A stretch of DNA of 64,000 bases, from positions 1-64,000 of the forward strand of contig JAEVEX010000010.1 in NCBI GenBank assembly GCA_016842085.1, in the 5' to 3' direction. This document shows, one piece after another, positions 27,632 to 35,475 of this stretch. Every line of letters begins with the position of its first letter. The first letter of the stretch is position 1. The position numbers were made by a program, and so were the translations under genes. The DNA comes from Candidatus Thermoflexus tengchongensis (GTDB taxonomy: Bacteria > Chloroflexota > Anaerolineae > Thermoflexales > Thermoflexaceae). Under the pieces are notes generated by a model that saw only the letters and a list, made by a program, of their open reading frames with translations, was not told the DNA's origin and did not search any database.

Positions 27632-27715
27632 GGAGCTCCTTCCTCCTGAAGGATTGGATTTGTCGATCGGTCTTCGCCCGACATCTCGCCCGGCCCCTAA
27701 ATCCTACGGCCGCAC

Positions 27716-28255
27716 CTATCGAGGTAGGGCAACTGCAAGCAGTTGCCCTACATACACCACCCAGGGATCCTCATATGCATGGATATAGCATGCGCCGGTC
27801 GAGGCTGCGAAGGCCCACGCGGCTTCGTGGGCTTCCGCGTAACTCCGACCGACCGGCCGCAGGTGGACTTCCATAGCCTCCAGGGCCCGGATCTTGTTCC
27901 GGGCGGCGGTTTCCGGTATGAAGACCGTGGTAGGGATTCCTCCCAGCAGCCGGGCGGCGAACGCCACGGCCAGACCGTGGTTGCCTGCAGAGGCGGTGAC
28001 CACTCCTCGCGCGCGCTCCTCGGACGTCAGCTGCGCCAGCCGGGCCAGAGCGCCGCGAACCTTAAACGAGCCGGTCGGCTGCCAGGCTTCGAGCTTCAGC
28101 CAGATCTGGCCCCCAAGCATGCGGTTCAATACGGGGAACGTCCGCAGGGGGGTCGCTGGAAGCACCCGCCGCAAAGTCCGGGAGGCCTCCAGGATTTGTA
28201 TCAGGGAGGGAGCACCAGACCGTGGATCCATGGGTTGCGGTCTCACCGAGGCCAT
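27716..28255 (-). pseudogene. ilvA: Threonine dehydratase-like, truncated at a palindromic repeat
   Basis: Only the N-terminal half of a PLP fold-type II enzyme remains (179 aa; complete relatives are above 310). Present are PTGSFKVRGALARL with the Schiff-base Lys and TASAGNHGLAVA. The glycine-rich phosphate loop and the C-terminal half are absent. Homology stops at YEDPWVV, where a 28 bp palindrome begins and supplies the tail YVGQLLAVALPR before a TAG stop. The first ATG (28255) overlaps the end of the upstream protease gene; ATG 28231 (MDPRSGAPSL) is an alternative. Almost surely non-functional as a dehydratase. Confidence 0.85.
27724..27751. repeat. 28 bp palindrome, family P2, copy 1
   Basis: A perfect palindrome with arms GTAGGGCAACTGC and GCAGTTGCCCTAC around a 2 nt centre. 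It sits exactly at the truncation point of the threonine dehydratase. The second copy, at 44223-44250, is identical when read on the opposite strand. Confidence 0.9.
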
Positions 28256-29639
28256 GAGATGCGAGCACGGACCCGAGCCACCACCTCCTCACTGGGCCCG
28301 CGGAGGATCAGCGCCTCTGCCCCTTTCCATTCCAGCCACAACACGTCCTTTCCGACCCAGAGGGCCTGACCGGCGGCCTCCCGGACAGGGCCTCCCCCAT
28401 AACGAGCGGCGGCATAGGATCGATAGGCTTCCACGAACTCGCGGGCCTCCGCCTCGCTATCCCAGGCCACGGCGAGCACCAGCAGGTCCTGACCGGCCGC
28501 CTCGTTCACATAGACCGCATAGCGATCCCCACCCCATCCGGCAGCGGCTTTTTCCGCCTGAGACGCCGGGAGCCGTTCCTCCAGATAGACCCGCATGAAG
28601 AACTCCCCCAGCACGTTCTCATCGACCAGCCGCCAGCTGCTCCCGAGTGTATCGGTGAGGGGCGGCAGCGTCACCCGGATCGGCCGCTCGCGGCTCCGGA
28701 ACTTCTCCGGATGCAGGATCTGTTCGGTGGAGGCCGGCGGATCCCGGAAGGCGGCGTTGACCGCATCCCATCCTCCCTGCTCATATAGCGTCTGAACGAA
28801 AGCGAATCCGGCGTCGTAAGGGAAGGTGAGCTCCTCCCGGATGACCCGGGGAGCGCGGTCGAAGACTTCACTGGGCTGGCGCTGGACGGCCTCCAGCCAT
28901 TCCCGTTGCTCCGTCCGGGAGAGGCGGCTCAGATAGAGCAGCTGCGTGAGGGTCGCATCCCCTTCCACCAGGGCCCGCCGGGCGAGCATCGCGTCATCAT
29001 CCAGATCCTTCGGCCGCTTGCTTTCATCATCCGTGAACCCGAGGGCGACGAGGTCGAAGTGCTGATCCTGCAGAAGGTGCGTGTATTCATGGGCAAAGGT
29101 CACCCGCTCCAGAATCCCCGGCCGTTCCTGGTCGCTGATCACGAAGAATTGTTTGGTGTCCGGGTCGTAGAAGCCCGCGATCTGTTCGGTGTAAAGATCG
29201 AGCAGGAACTCCCGCAGGTTGAAATCCCGGGGCAACAGATCGAAGGCGGCCAGGGTCAGCGTATCCTGGCGGGCCTCTTCTGGCGTGTAATCTTTCTCAA
29301 ACTTCTTCTCCTGATATGCTCGCAACTCCGCCTGCGTCATCAGGGAGCGCGTGTAAGGCCCGGTCGCCTCCAGTCCCCGGATCTGTTCCACCACCCGGGC
29401 GATCCCGTCGAAGACCCTTAGATCCGGTGTGGGGGTTCCTGGCGAGGGGGTGGGTGGGGAAGGGGTGGCGCCCGGTGATGGCATGGTTGCGGTCGACACA
29501 GGCGGGGCACAAATGTCGTGGTGGGAGTAGCAAGGATCGCTGGGGAAGTTAGATGGGCGGCAGACCAGACCAGCGCGACGGCCCCCGCGCTGCAGGCCAG
29601 CACGATCATGATCAGCAACGCGATCCAGAATCGGCGCAT
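28243..29639 (-). pseudogene. Secreted zinc metalloprotease-like protein, single-base frameshift near N-terminus
   Basis: The main frame from GTG 29499 encodes 418 aa with the zincin motif FAHEYTHLLQDQHF (HExxH), preceded by a Pro/Ser/Thr-rich linker. That frame has no signal peptide. In another frame, ATG 29639 behind CAGGAGCGATC encodes MRRFWIALLIMIVLACSAG, a good export signal, then ATPTTTFVP. Adding one C to the CCCC run (29504-29507 on the plus strand) joins the two into a continuous proline-rich linker. So either the gene is frameshifted or the assembly lost a base in a homopolymer. The substrate is unknown. Its 3' end overlaps the broken ilvA start. Confidence 0.7.
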
Positions 29640-29754
29640 GATCGCTCCTGAGCAGGAGTTATAGACATTGTCTCTCGAAGCGAAGGGAGGGTCAATTCAT
29701 CCTGGGGTCGCAGGTCAGCCGCGGGGCGGTCGCGCGGATGAGCCGCCCAGCGCT

Positions 29755-30708
29755 TCAAGCGGGAGCCCGCATCAGCCGTTCCAGCAAGGCGGCATCGGAA
29801 CGACGACGGCGGGCGAAGACCTGGGGCCGCTTCCGGGCGACGCGCGGCCAGGTGAGAAGACCGGCCAGCATCCCCCGCAGCCGGGCTCGGGCGGCCGCTC
29901 CCCTCCACGCCCGGAGGGCATCCCACGCGATCTGGAATTGCGCCCGCAGAATCTGCGGCCAGAACTGCCTCAGCAATCCCGCCGGGTAATCTTTGGCGAT
30001 CAGGTAGATGAAATTCCGTCCATCGTAGAAGCTGGCGATCGGCCCGCCGCCGGTGGCGCTCAACTTGTGATAGACCACCGCGGTCGGGACATACCAGCAA
30101 TTCCATCCCGCGATCTGGGCCCGCCAGGCCAGATCCACATCCTCGCACGAGTAAAAGAAATCCTCATCGAAGAGCCCGATGTCCTGGAAAAGCTCCCGCC
30201 GATAGGCGGCCGCCGCCCCGCAGGCGGAGAACACTTCCTCTTCCCGATCATACTGCCCCTGATCCGTCTCCCAGACCCCACGGTTTCCCGGGATCCCATC
30301 CACCCGGTAGTAATCGCCGGCGGAATGGAAGACATCCCGGCGATCGAAGAGGAGGATCCTGGAGGCCAGAAGACCTGCATCCGGATGGCGTTCGAAGGCC
30401 GCCACCAGGGCCTCCAGCCAGGTGGGAGAGGCCTCCGTATCATTGTTCAGGAGCACAAGGATCTCCCCATGGGCGGCGCGGATCCCGGCGTTGACGGCCC
30501 CCGCAAAGCCCCGGTTGGATCCCAGGGCCAGGATCCGGACCTCCGGGTAGCCGGCGAGGAGCTTCAGGGAATCATCGGTGGAACCGTTGTCCACCACCAG
30601 GACTTCCCGCCGGGTATAGGTCTGCCGGCGCAGCGCCTCCAGGCAGGTGGGCAGATGGACCGCGCCGTTCCAGTTGGGGATGATCACCGAGACCAGCGGC
30701 TCGCTCAT
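29755..30708 (-). CDS. Glycosyltransferase family 2
   Basis: I chose ATG 30708 (MSEPLVSVIIPNWNG), whose ATGA overlaps the rmlD stop; 317 aa. The GT-A fold motifs are SVIIPNWNG, VVDNGSTDDS, the DxD-like LLNNDTEASP and FYSCEDVDLAWRA. These features place it with rhamnosyltransferase-like GT2 enzymes that transfer sugars from nucleotide donors onto polysaccharide. A basic C-terminus with hydrophobic stretches may attach it to the membrane. Coupling to rmlD supports a dTDP-rhamnose donor, as inference. Confidence 0.9.
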   Translation of the reverse strand: MSEPLVSVIIPNWNGAVHLPTCLEALRRQTYTRREVLVVDNGSTDDSLKLLAGYPEVRILALGSNRGFAGAVNAGIRAAHGEILVLLNNDTEASPTWLEALVAAFERHPDAGLLASRILLFDRRDVFHSAGDYYRVDGIPGNRGVWETDQGQYDREEEVFSACGAAAAYRRELFQDIGLFDEDFFYSCEDVDLAWRAQIAGWNCWYVPTAVVYHKLSATGGGPIASFYDGRNFIYLIAKDYPAGLLRQFWPQILRAQFQIAWDALRAWRGAAARARLRGMLAGLLTWPRVARKRPQVFARRRRSDAALLERLMRAPA

Positions 30709-31553
30709 TCGGCCAGCCATCCTTCTTCCGCCAGGTAAGCCTGCAACGCCTCCGGCCACGCGCGCAGGGTGATCCCCAGGGCGGCCCCACACAGGTTGCG
30801 CAGCGGGGTAAACGGAGGGACCCGGGAGGGGCGAGGGAATTCCGTCAGGGAGATGGGAGTCACCGGGATGTGCGAACGACCGGTCCGACGGAGGATTTCG
30901 ATGGCATACTCGTAACGAGAGCACATCCCCTCATTGGTGAAATGATAGATCCCGTAGGCTTCGGTCTCGATCAGGCGGGCGATCGCTGCCGCCACATCCC
31001 GGGTGTAGCTGGGCGAGCCCACCTCATCATGAACCACGCGGAGGGCCCCCTGTTCATCGGCCCGCTGGAGGATCTTGCGAATGAAGTGATTGCCCCCGGG
31101 GCCGAAGACCCACGCCGTTCGGACGATATAGAAGCGACGAAGCAGATGGGAGACGAACCACTCCCCTGCCCACTTGCTGCGACCGTAGGGGTTGATGGGA
31201 TTGGGAGGATCGAACTCCAAATAGGGCTCGGCTTTGGTCCCATCGAACACTTCATTGGTGCTGATGTAGACCATCGCGGCCCCCGCAGCCCCACAGGCCA
31301 TCGCCACAGTTTGCGTGCCCAGGGCGTTCACCCGAAAGGCCCGCTCCGGATCCCGTGCGCAGCCATCCACATCGGTCATCGCGGCCGCGTGGATGACCAC
31401 ATCGGGCCGATGGCGAAGGATGGCCCGAAAGACCGCCGCGCGATCCGTGATGTCCAGATCGGCGCGGGTCAGCGGAATCAACGAGTGATCCGCCAGGGCC
31501 TCCTGCAGGGCCCGCCCCAGCTGTCCGCCTGCCCCTGTGATCAGGATGCGCAT
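30705..31553 (-). CDS. rmlD: dTDP-4-dehydrorhamnose reductase
   Basis: A 282 aa short-chain dehydrogenase of the extended type. It starts MRILITGAGGQLGRALQEAL (Rossmann GxxGxxG), has VIHAAAMTDVDGC, the YxxxK catalytic pair in INPYGRSKWAGE, and STNEVFDG. It reduces dTDP-4-keto-rhamnose to dTDP-L-rhamnose with NADPH. rmlA, rmlB and rmlC are not in this window. It is overlapped by the downstream glycosyltransferase, forming a rhamnose-using pair. Confidence 0.92.
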   Translation of the reverse strand: MRILITGAGGQLGRALQEALADHSLIPLTRADLDITDRAAVFRAILRHRPDVVIHAAAMTDVDGCARDPERAFRVNALGTQTVAMACGAAGAAMVYISTNEVFDGTKAEPYLEFDPPNPINPYGRSKWAGEWFVSHLLRRFYIVRTAWVFGPGGNHFIRKILQRADEQGALRVVHDEVGSPSYTRDVAAAIARLIETEAYGIYHFTNEGMCSRYEYAIEILRRTGRSHIPVTPISLTEFPRPSRVPPFTPLRNLCGAALGITLRAWPEALQAYLAEEGWLAE

Positions 31554-32005
31554 AAACTTCCTCTACAGGAGATCGTCACGCGTTTGCGATCCGGGGCCAG
31601 CGACAGGATTCCCCCTCCCCGGGCCCTCCGGGCCGCAGAGGAGAGAAATACTCCCTGGGGCCGGGCAGGAACCAGAGGCTCCCGCCCGTCCCTTGAAGCT
31701 TCCGGGAAAAACCCGTTGGGCATCTTCTGATTATAAGGCGAATGGAGGAGGAGGCTGGACACGTCGGAATGAGATGGGGCGTTTCGATGCCCTCCCCTTT
31801 CACATAAGGAGTTACGCAGTTCGATGGGAGCTTGTGGGGCCAGGCCGGCCACCAGAGGTGGCGGGGCTGACCCCGGGCCTCATGAAGGGGGAAGGACCAT
31901 CCACTTCCCAAACTGAGCCCGGCAGCGCATGTTCAGGGAATGTGGAAGAGCCCTGAGGATGCGAGATCTCACGGGTTCGCGTCGCTTTCGAAGGGGAGCC
32001 AGGCA
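31554..32005. other. 452 nt intergenic region with a TIR-like motif
   Basis: No gene is seen. AAGGAGTTACGCAGTT (31806-31821) matches the left end of the tuf-rpsJ insertion in 14 of 16 positions. It is followed by GCTTGTGGGGCCAGGCCGGCC, which also resembles the hairpin of the rpsJ-rplC spacer. The region probably contains remains of a small mobile element and the promoters for the flanking divergent genes. Confidence 0.45.
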
Positions 32006-32410
32006 ATGGGGATGGAGAAGACGGTTTTGATCTTCGATGGGAACTGTGGTTTCTGTTCCCGGGCGGCGCGGTGGGTGAAGCGCTGGGACCGGAAGCGTCG
32101 AATCCAGCTGGTGCCCTTTCAACAGCCGGGCGCGCCGGAGCGCTATGGCCTGACCCGGGAGGCATGCGAACAGGCCGCGTGGGCGATCACGCCGGATGGC
32201 GCGCGACACCGGGGCGCCGCAGCGATCCTGGTTGCCCTCAGCGAGGCCCTGGGCTGCCCATGGATCCGGGCGGTTTACCGGGTCCCCCTTTTCCGGTGGA
32301 TTGCCGATGCTGGCTATGAGTGGGTAGCCGCTCACCGGGGACATCTGCCAGGAACCCGTCCGTATTGTGAGGAGCATCCCGAGGAATGTGCGGGGAGCTC
32401 GCCTGGATGA
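32006..32410 (+). CDS. DCC-family thiol-disulfide oxidoreductase-like protein (DUF393)
   Basis: A 134 aa protein from ATG 32006, behind GGGGAGCCAGGCA. The family-defining start VLIFDGNCGFCSRAARWVKRW contains the DxxCxxC motif. The C-terminal half has LFRWIADAGYEWVAAHRGHL. DUF393 proteins have a thioredoxin-like fold but no proven reaction. It is isolated from other genes by repeat-rich spacers. Confidence 0.88.
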   Translation: MGMEKTVLIFDGNCGFCSRAARWVKRWDRKRRIQLVPFQQPGAPERYGLTREACEQAAWAITPDGARHRGAAAILVALSEALGCPWIRAVYRVPLFRWIADAGYEWVAAHRGHLPGTRPYCEEHPEECAGSSPG

Positions 32411-32444
32411 GGTGGAACTTGCGTAAAGGGGGCGAACCCGCCGG

Positions 32445-32473
32445 GTAGGGGCGACCCGGCGGGTCGCCCCTAC
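32445..32473. repeat. 29 bp palindrome, family P3
   Basis: The arms GTAGGGGCGACCC and GGGTCGCCCCTAC surround a 3 nt centre, extendable by one more G-C pair outward. It is a single copy in this window, intergenic, with the same size class and layout as families P1 and P2. Confidence 0.8.
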
Positions 32474-32504
32474 CGTGGGATGGGCGACAGCCCCTCGCCG
32501 AAAG

Positions 32505-32533
32505 TTGACAAATGCCCATTTTCGAGATAAATT
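32505..32533 (+). promoter_or_regulatory. Orphan sigma-70-type promoter
   Basis: TTGACA (32505-32510), 17 nt, TAAATT (32528-32533). It points rightward into the 3' end of thrC, which is on the other strand. No plus-strand gene follows, so it could drive a small RNA or an antisense transcript; a GCCTGCC/GGCAGGC hairpin follows at 32540-32565. Confidence 0.55.
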
Positions 32534-32588
32534 TCACAAGGCCTGCCTGGCCGGGGAGTGGCAGGCCCATGGCTCACCTCCTGGCGCA

Positions 32589-32616
32589 GTGGGGCACGGG
32601 GCATCCCGTGCCCCAC
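32589..32616. repeat. 28 bp palindrome, family P4
   Basis: The arms GTGGGGCACGGG and CCCGTGCCCCAC surround GCAT. It lies 4 nt from the thrC stop, so it may also serve as an RNA end structure for thrC, although there is no T-tract. Confidence 0.75.
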
Positions 32617-32619
32617 GCG

Positions 32620-33894
32620 TCATGATAGGGGATGGGATCGGATCGCCTCCTGCAATTGCCGGAGGGCTGTCGGAACTTCCGGGGAGACCCGATGGGCCTG
32701 TCCCACCGCGCGCATGGCGCTGGGGATATCCTTCAGACCGTTGCCGGTGATCATCACGACGACGGTCTCCTCTTCCCCCATCAGACCTTCCCGAACCGCC
32801 TTCTCCAGCCCGGCGAAAGCGGCGGCCGCCGCTGGCTCTGCGAACACTCCGGCCTCCCGGGCCAGGGTCCGCATCGCGGTCAGGATCTCTTCGTCGGTGA
32901 CCGTGAGAAACGCCCCGCCGGTCTCCCGCACCGCCTGGAGGGCGAAGCGCGCATCCCGCGGCTGGCCCACCGCGATGCTGTCGGCGATGGTGCGCGGCGG
33001 CTCGGGCCGGATGTTCTCCTCCCCCTCCGCCCAGGCCCGGGCCAGCACGGCGGCCCCTTCCGCCTGGATCCCCATCAGGATAGGGGGACGTTCGATCCAG
33101 CCCAGCGCCGTTAGATCTCGAAAGCCCTTCCAGAGCCCGCTCAGGATATTGCCATCCCCGACGGAGACGAACACGCGATCCGGAACCCGGCCCTGAAGTT
33201 GCTCCCAGATCTCATAGGCAGCGGTCTTCTTGCCTTCCCGGGTGAAGGGATTATATGCCGTATTGCGGCAATACCAGCCGAAGGCTTCGGCTGCCGCCAG
33301 GGTCAGGTCGAAGGCTTCATCATAGGTGCCTTCTACCAGGAAAACCTGAGCCCCGTAGATCAGCAGCTGGGCGACTTTGGCCTCCGGAGCGGTATGGGGA
33401 ACGAAAATGATCGCGGGCAGATTCAGGGCCGCCGCCATGCCCGCCAGGGCCGCCGCGGCGTTCCCGGAGGACGCGGTGGTGATCGCGGAGGCGCCTTCCT
33501 CGATGGCTTTCAGGGCCACCACGGCGCTGGCGCGGTCCTTGAATGAGGCCGTGGGGTTGCGCCCGTCGTCCTTGATGTAGATCGCCCGCACGCCCAGCCG
33601 CCGGGCCGTCCGCTCCGCTCGATACATCGGGGTCCAGCCGACGGCCTGCAGAGCTCCTGCGCCCTCCACCCGGTGGATGCTCTCTGGGCGCAGGGGAAGC
33701 AGCGGCGCGTAACGCCAGATGGAGCGGGAGGGATGCCCCCGCAGCTGTCCCGGGCTCACGGTCGCTCGCAAGCGATCGTAGTCATACAGCACGTCGAGGG
33801 TTCCTTCCACGCCGTCACGGGGGCAGACATAACGAACCTCATCCAGGTCATACGTGGCCCCACAACGTCCGCAGCGAAAGCCTGTGGCGAACAT
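32620..33894 (-). CDS. thrC: Threonine synthase
   Basis: I chose ATG 33894 (MFATGFRCGRCGATYDLDEV) because GGAGGTCCGTCG precedes it; 424 aa. It has an N-terminal zinc-ribbon-like part with CGRC and one C in VCPRDG. The PLP Lys lies in NPTASFKDRASAVVAL, and the phosphate loop is ASSGNAAAALAGMAAA. It converts O-phosphohomoserine to threonine. The form with an N-terminal Cys motif is usual in Chloroflexota and archaea. Transcribed alone. Confidence 0.93.
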   Translation of the reverse strand: MFATGFRCGRCGATYDLDEVRYVCPRDGVEGTLDVLYDYDRLRATVSPGQLRGHPSRSIWRYAPLLPLRPESIHRVEGAGALQAVGWTPMYRAERTARRLGVRAIYIKDDGRNPTASFKDRASAVVALKAIEEGASAITTASSGNAAAALAGMAAALNLPAIIFVPHTAPEAKVAQLLIYGAQVFLVEGTYDEAFDLTLAAAEAFGWYCRNTAYNPFTREGKKTAAYEIWEQLQGRVPDRVFVSVGDGNILSGLWKGFRDLTALGWIERPPILMGIQAEGAAVLARAWAEGEENIRPEPPRTIADSIAVGQPRDARFALQAVRETGGAFLTVTDEEILTAMRTLAREAGVFAEPAAAAAFAGLEKAVREGLMGEEETVVVMITGNGLKDIPSAMRAVGQAHRVSPEVPTALRQLQEAIRSHPLS

Positions 33895-34200
33895 CGACGG
33901 ACCTCCGGGAGAGGATGGCTGGATCTCCGCTCCGTTGCCAGCGCGTGCCGTCCATTCCGGTGGGATTCTCTGGAGAGGTTTGCGAAGTCCCTCCCCGAGG
34001 AGAAAAGCGACATAAGGGGCGGGCCACGAAGGCGGCCCGTCGCCCCCCAACCCTCAGGGGATCTCTCCATCTGTGTTATACTGAGACCGATTTCCCGCTG
34101 CAAGAGGCATAGCGCGATCTGCCATGGCATAGATGGATTCCGGTGCGGGGCATCCGCCGTTGAGCTCTCATTCGGGGAAGCAGAACGGCCCAGTCCCAGA

Positions 34201-34238
34201 AGCCCTCAGGAAGAGGCCAACGGCGTAACTTCTACTAC
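34201..34238. repeat. Dispersed repeat copy upstream of the DsbA-cyclophilin gene
   Basis: AGCCCTCAGGAAGAGGCC (34201-34218) is identical to 54853-54870. In both places CTTCTACT follows after 10 nt. The intervening AACGGCGTAACTTCTAC (34219-34235) resembles the inverted-terminal motif at 366-384. It lies just ahead of the ribosome-binding site of the next gene. Confidence 0.6.
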
Positions 34239-34255
34239 AAGGAAAGGAGCGTCCG

Positions 34256-35470
34256 ATGCAAAAGATCTTTCTGGTGATGGCCGCATGGCTTCTGCTCGCG
34301 CTGGCGGCGTGCGCTCGCCCAACGCCGGCTCCCTCCCCGACGGCCTCGCCGTCGCCCAGCCCATCGCCGGAACCGGCTTCCGGGGCGACCCCGGCGGCGA
34401 CGCCGGATCTCCAGCGCATCCTTTTCCCGACGCCGGAGGACTGGAGCAAGGGGGCCGCGGAGGCACGGGTCACCTTCATCGAATGGGGCGATTTCCAGTG
34501 ACCCTACTGCGGGCAGCTTGCGCCGCTGCTCCGGCGTCTGGTAGACGCCTATCCCGATGAAGTTCGTGTGGTATACCGGCATTTCCCCCTGCGGACCATC
34601 CACGATAAGGCCATGATCACGGCGGAGGCGAGCGAGGCCGCCGGCGCCCAGGGGAAGTTCTGGGAGATGCACGACTGGCTTTTCGATCATCAGGCGGAAT
34701 GGGTCGCCAGCCCGAACATCACCGCGACCCTGATCTCGGCCGCCCAATCCCTGGGCCTGGATGTGGAGCGATTCCGCCGGGATCTGGAGGAGGGCCGTTA
34801 TCGAGCGAAGGTCGAAGCGGCCTATGCCGAAGCGGTGGCCCTGGGGCTCCCCGGCACGCCTTTCCTGCTGGTGAACGGCCGGCCATGGCCCCAGACCCTG
34901 AATTATCTGGAGTATGCCCATCTGGAGGCGATGGTGAAGCTGGCCCGGCTTCAGGATCGGCAATTCGAGGCCCCACCTCCGATGCGCATTGATCCATCCC
35001 GTCGCTACCGGGCCGTTCTGAAGACCGAGAAAGGGGATATCGTGATCGAGCTTTTCGCTGACCGGGCCCCTGTCACCGTCAACAATTTCGTCTTCCTGGC
35101 CCGAAACGGATGGTATAACGATATCACCTTCCATTATGTGATCACCGATGTGGTTGCCATCACCGGGGATCCCAGCGGGACGGGATTCGGCGGGCCTGGC
35201 TACACGATCCCGGATGAGATCACGGAGACCCTGACGTTCGACGCGCCGGGCATGGTCGGGATGCTGAACGCGGGCCCGAACACCAATGGGAGCCAGTTCT
35301 TCATCACCATGGCGCCGCTGCCTCAACTGAACGGCCGCTATACGCTCTTCGGACGTGTGGTGGAGGGATTGGAGGTGGTGCGTATGCTGCGTCCCCGGAA
35401 TCCAGAGGCGGAGCCCGGAGCGCCGCCTGGCGATCGACTGCTGGAGGTGATCATCGAAGAGCAGGAATAG
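34256..35470 (+). CDS. Candidate selenoprotein: DsbA-like thioredoxin domain fused to a cyclophilin domain, lipoprotein
   Basis: Read through one in-frame TGA (34499-34501) the gene encodes 404 aa. Residues 1-19 form a lipoprotein signal ending LALAAC. A Pro/Ser/Ala linker follows to about residue 50, then a DsbA/thioredoxin fold with VTFIEWGDFQ-U-PYCGQLAPLL, where U82 replaces the first Cys of CPYC. It continues with VVYRHFPL and the cis-Pro loop LPGTPFLLVNG. From about residue 245 a cyclophilin domain follows (KGDIVIELFADRAPVTVNNF, GTGFGGPGY, NGSQFFIT). The frame after TGA is fully conserved, so UGA as selenocysteine is the best explanation; a nonsense mutation at a Cys codon is the alternative. 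In the cyclophilin the catalytic FHR..FMxQ pattern reads FHYVITDVVAIT, so isomerase activity is doubtful. Start: ATG behind AAGGAAAGGAGCGTCCG. Confidence 0.8.
34511..34549 (+). promoter_or_regulatory. SECIS-like hairpins after the in-frame TGA
   Basis: Two stems follow the TGA. The first is GGGCAGC (34511-34517) with GCTGCTC (34525-34531), a 7 nt loop starting 16 nt after TGA. The second is GGCGTCT (34533-34539) with AGACGCC (34543-34549), a GGT loop starting 38 nt after TGA. Bacterial SECIS elements need a G near the start of the apical loop, and E. coli fdhF uses a GGU loop core. The second stem meets the loop rule at the edge of the usual spacing; the first meets the spacing but not the loop rule. 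Confidence 0.4.
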
Positions 35471-35475
35471 ACGGG

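Noticed and set aside
34256-34501. Treating the DsbA-cyclophilin gene as two separate genes or as TGA=Trp recoding
   Set aside because: Many genes here end at TGA (rpsJ, rplC, secY neighbours), so TGA is a normal stop; the position at the CxxC Cys and continuous homology favour Sec or a single mutation over two genes.
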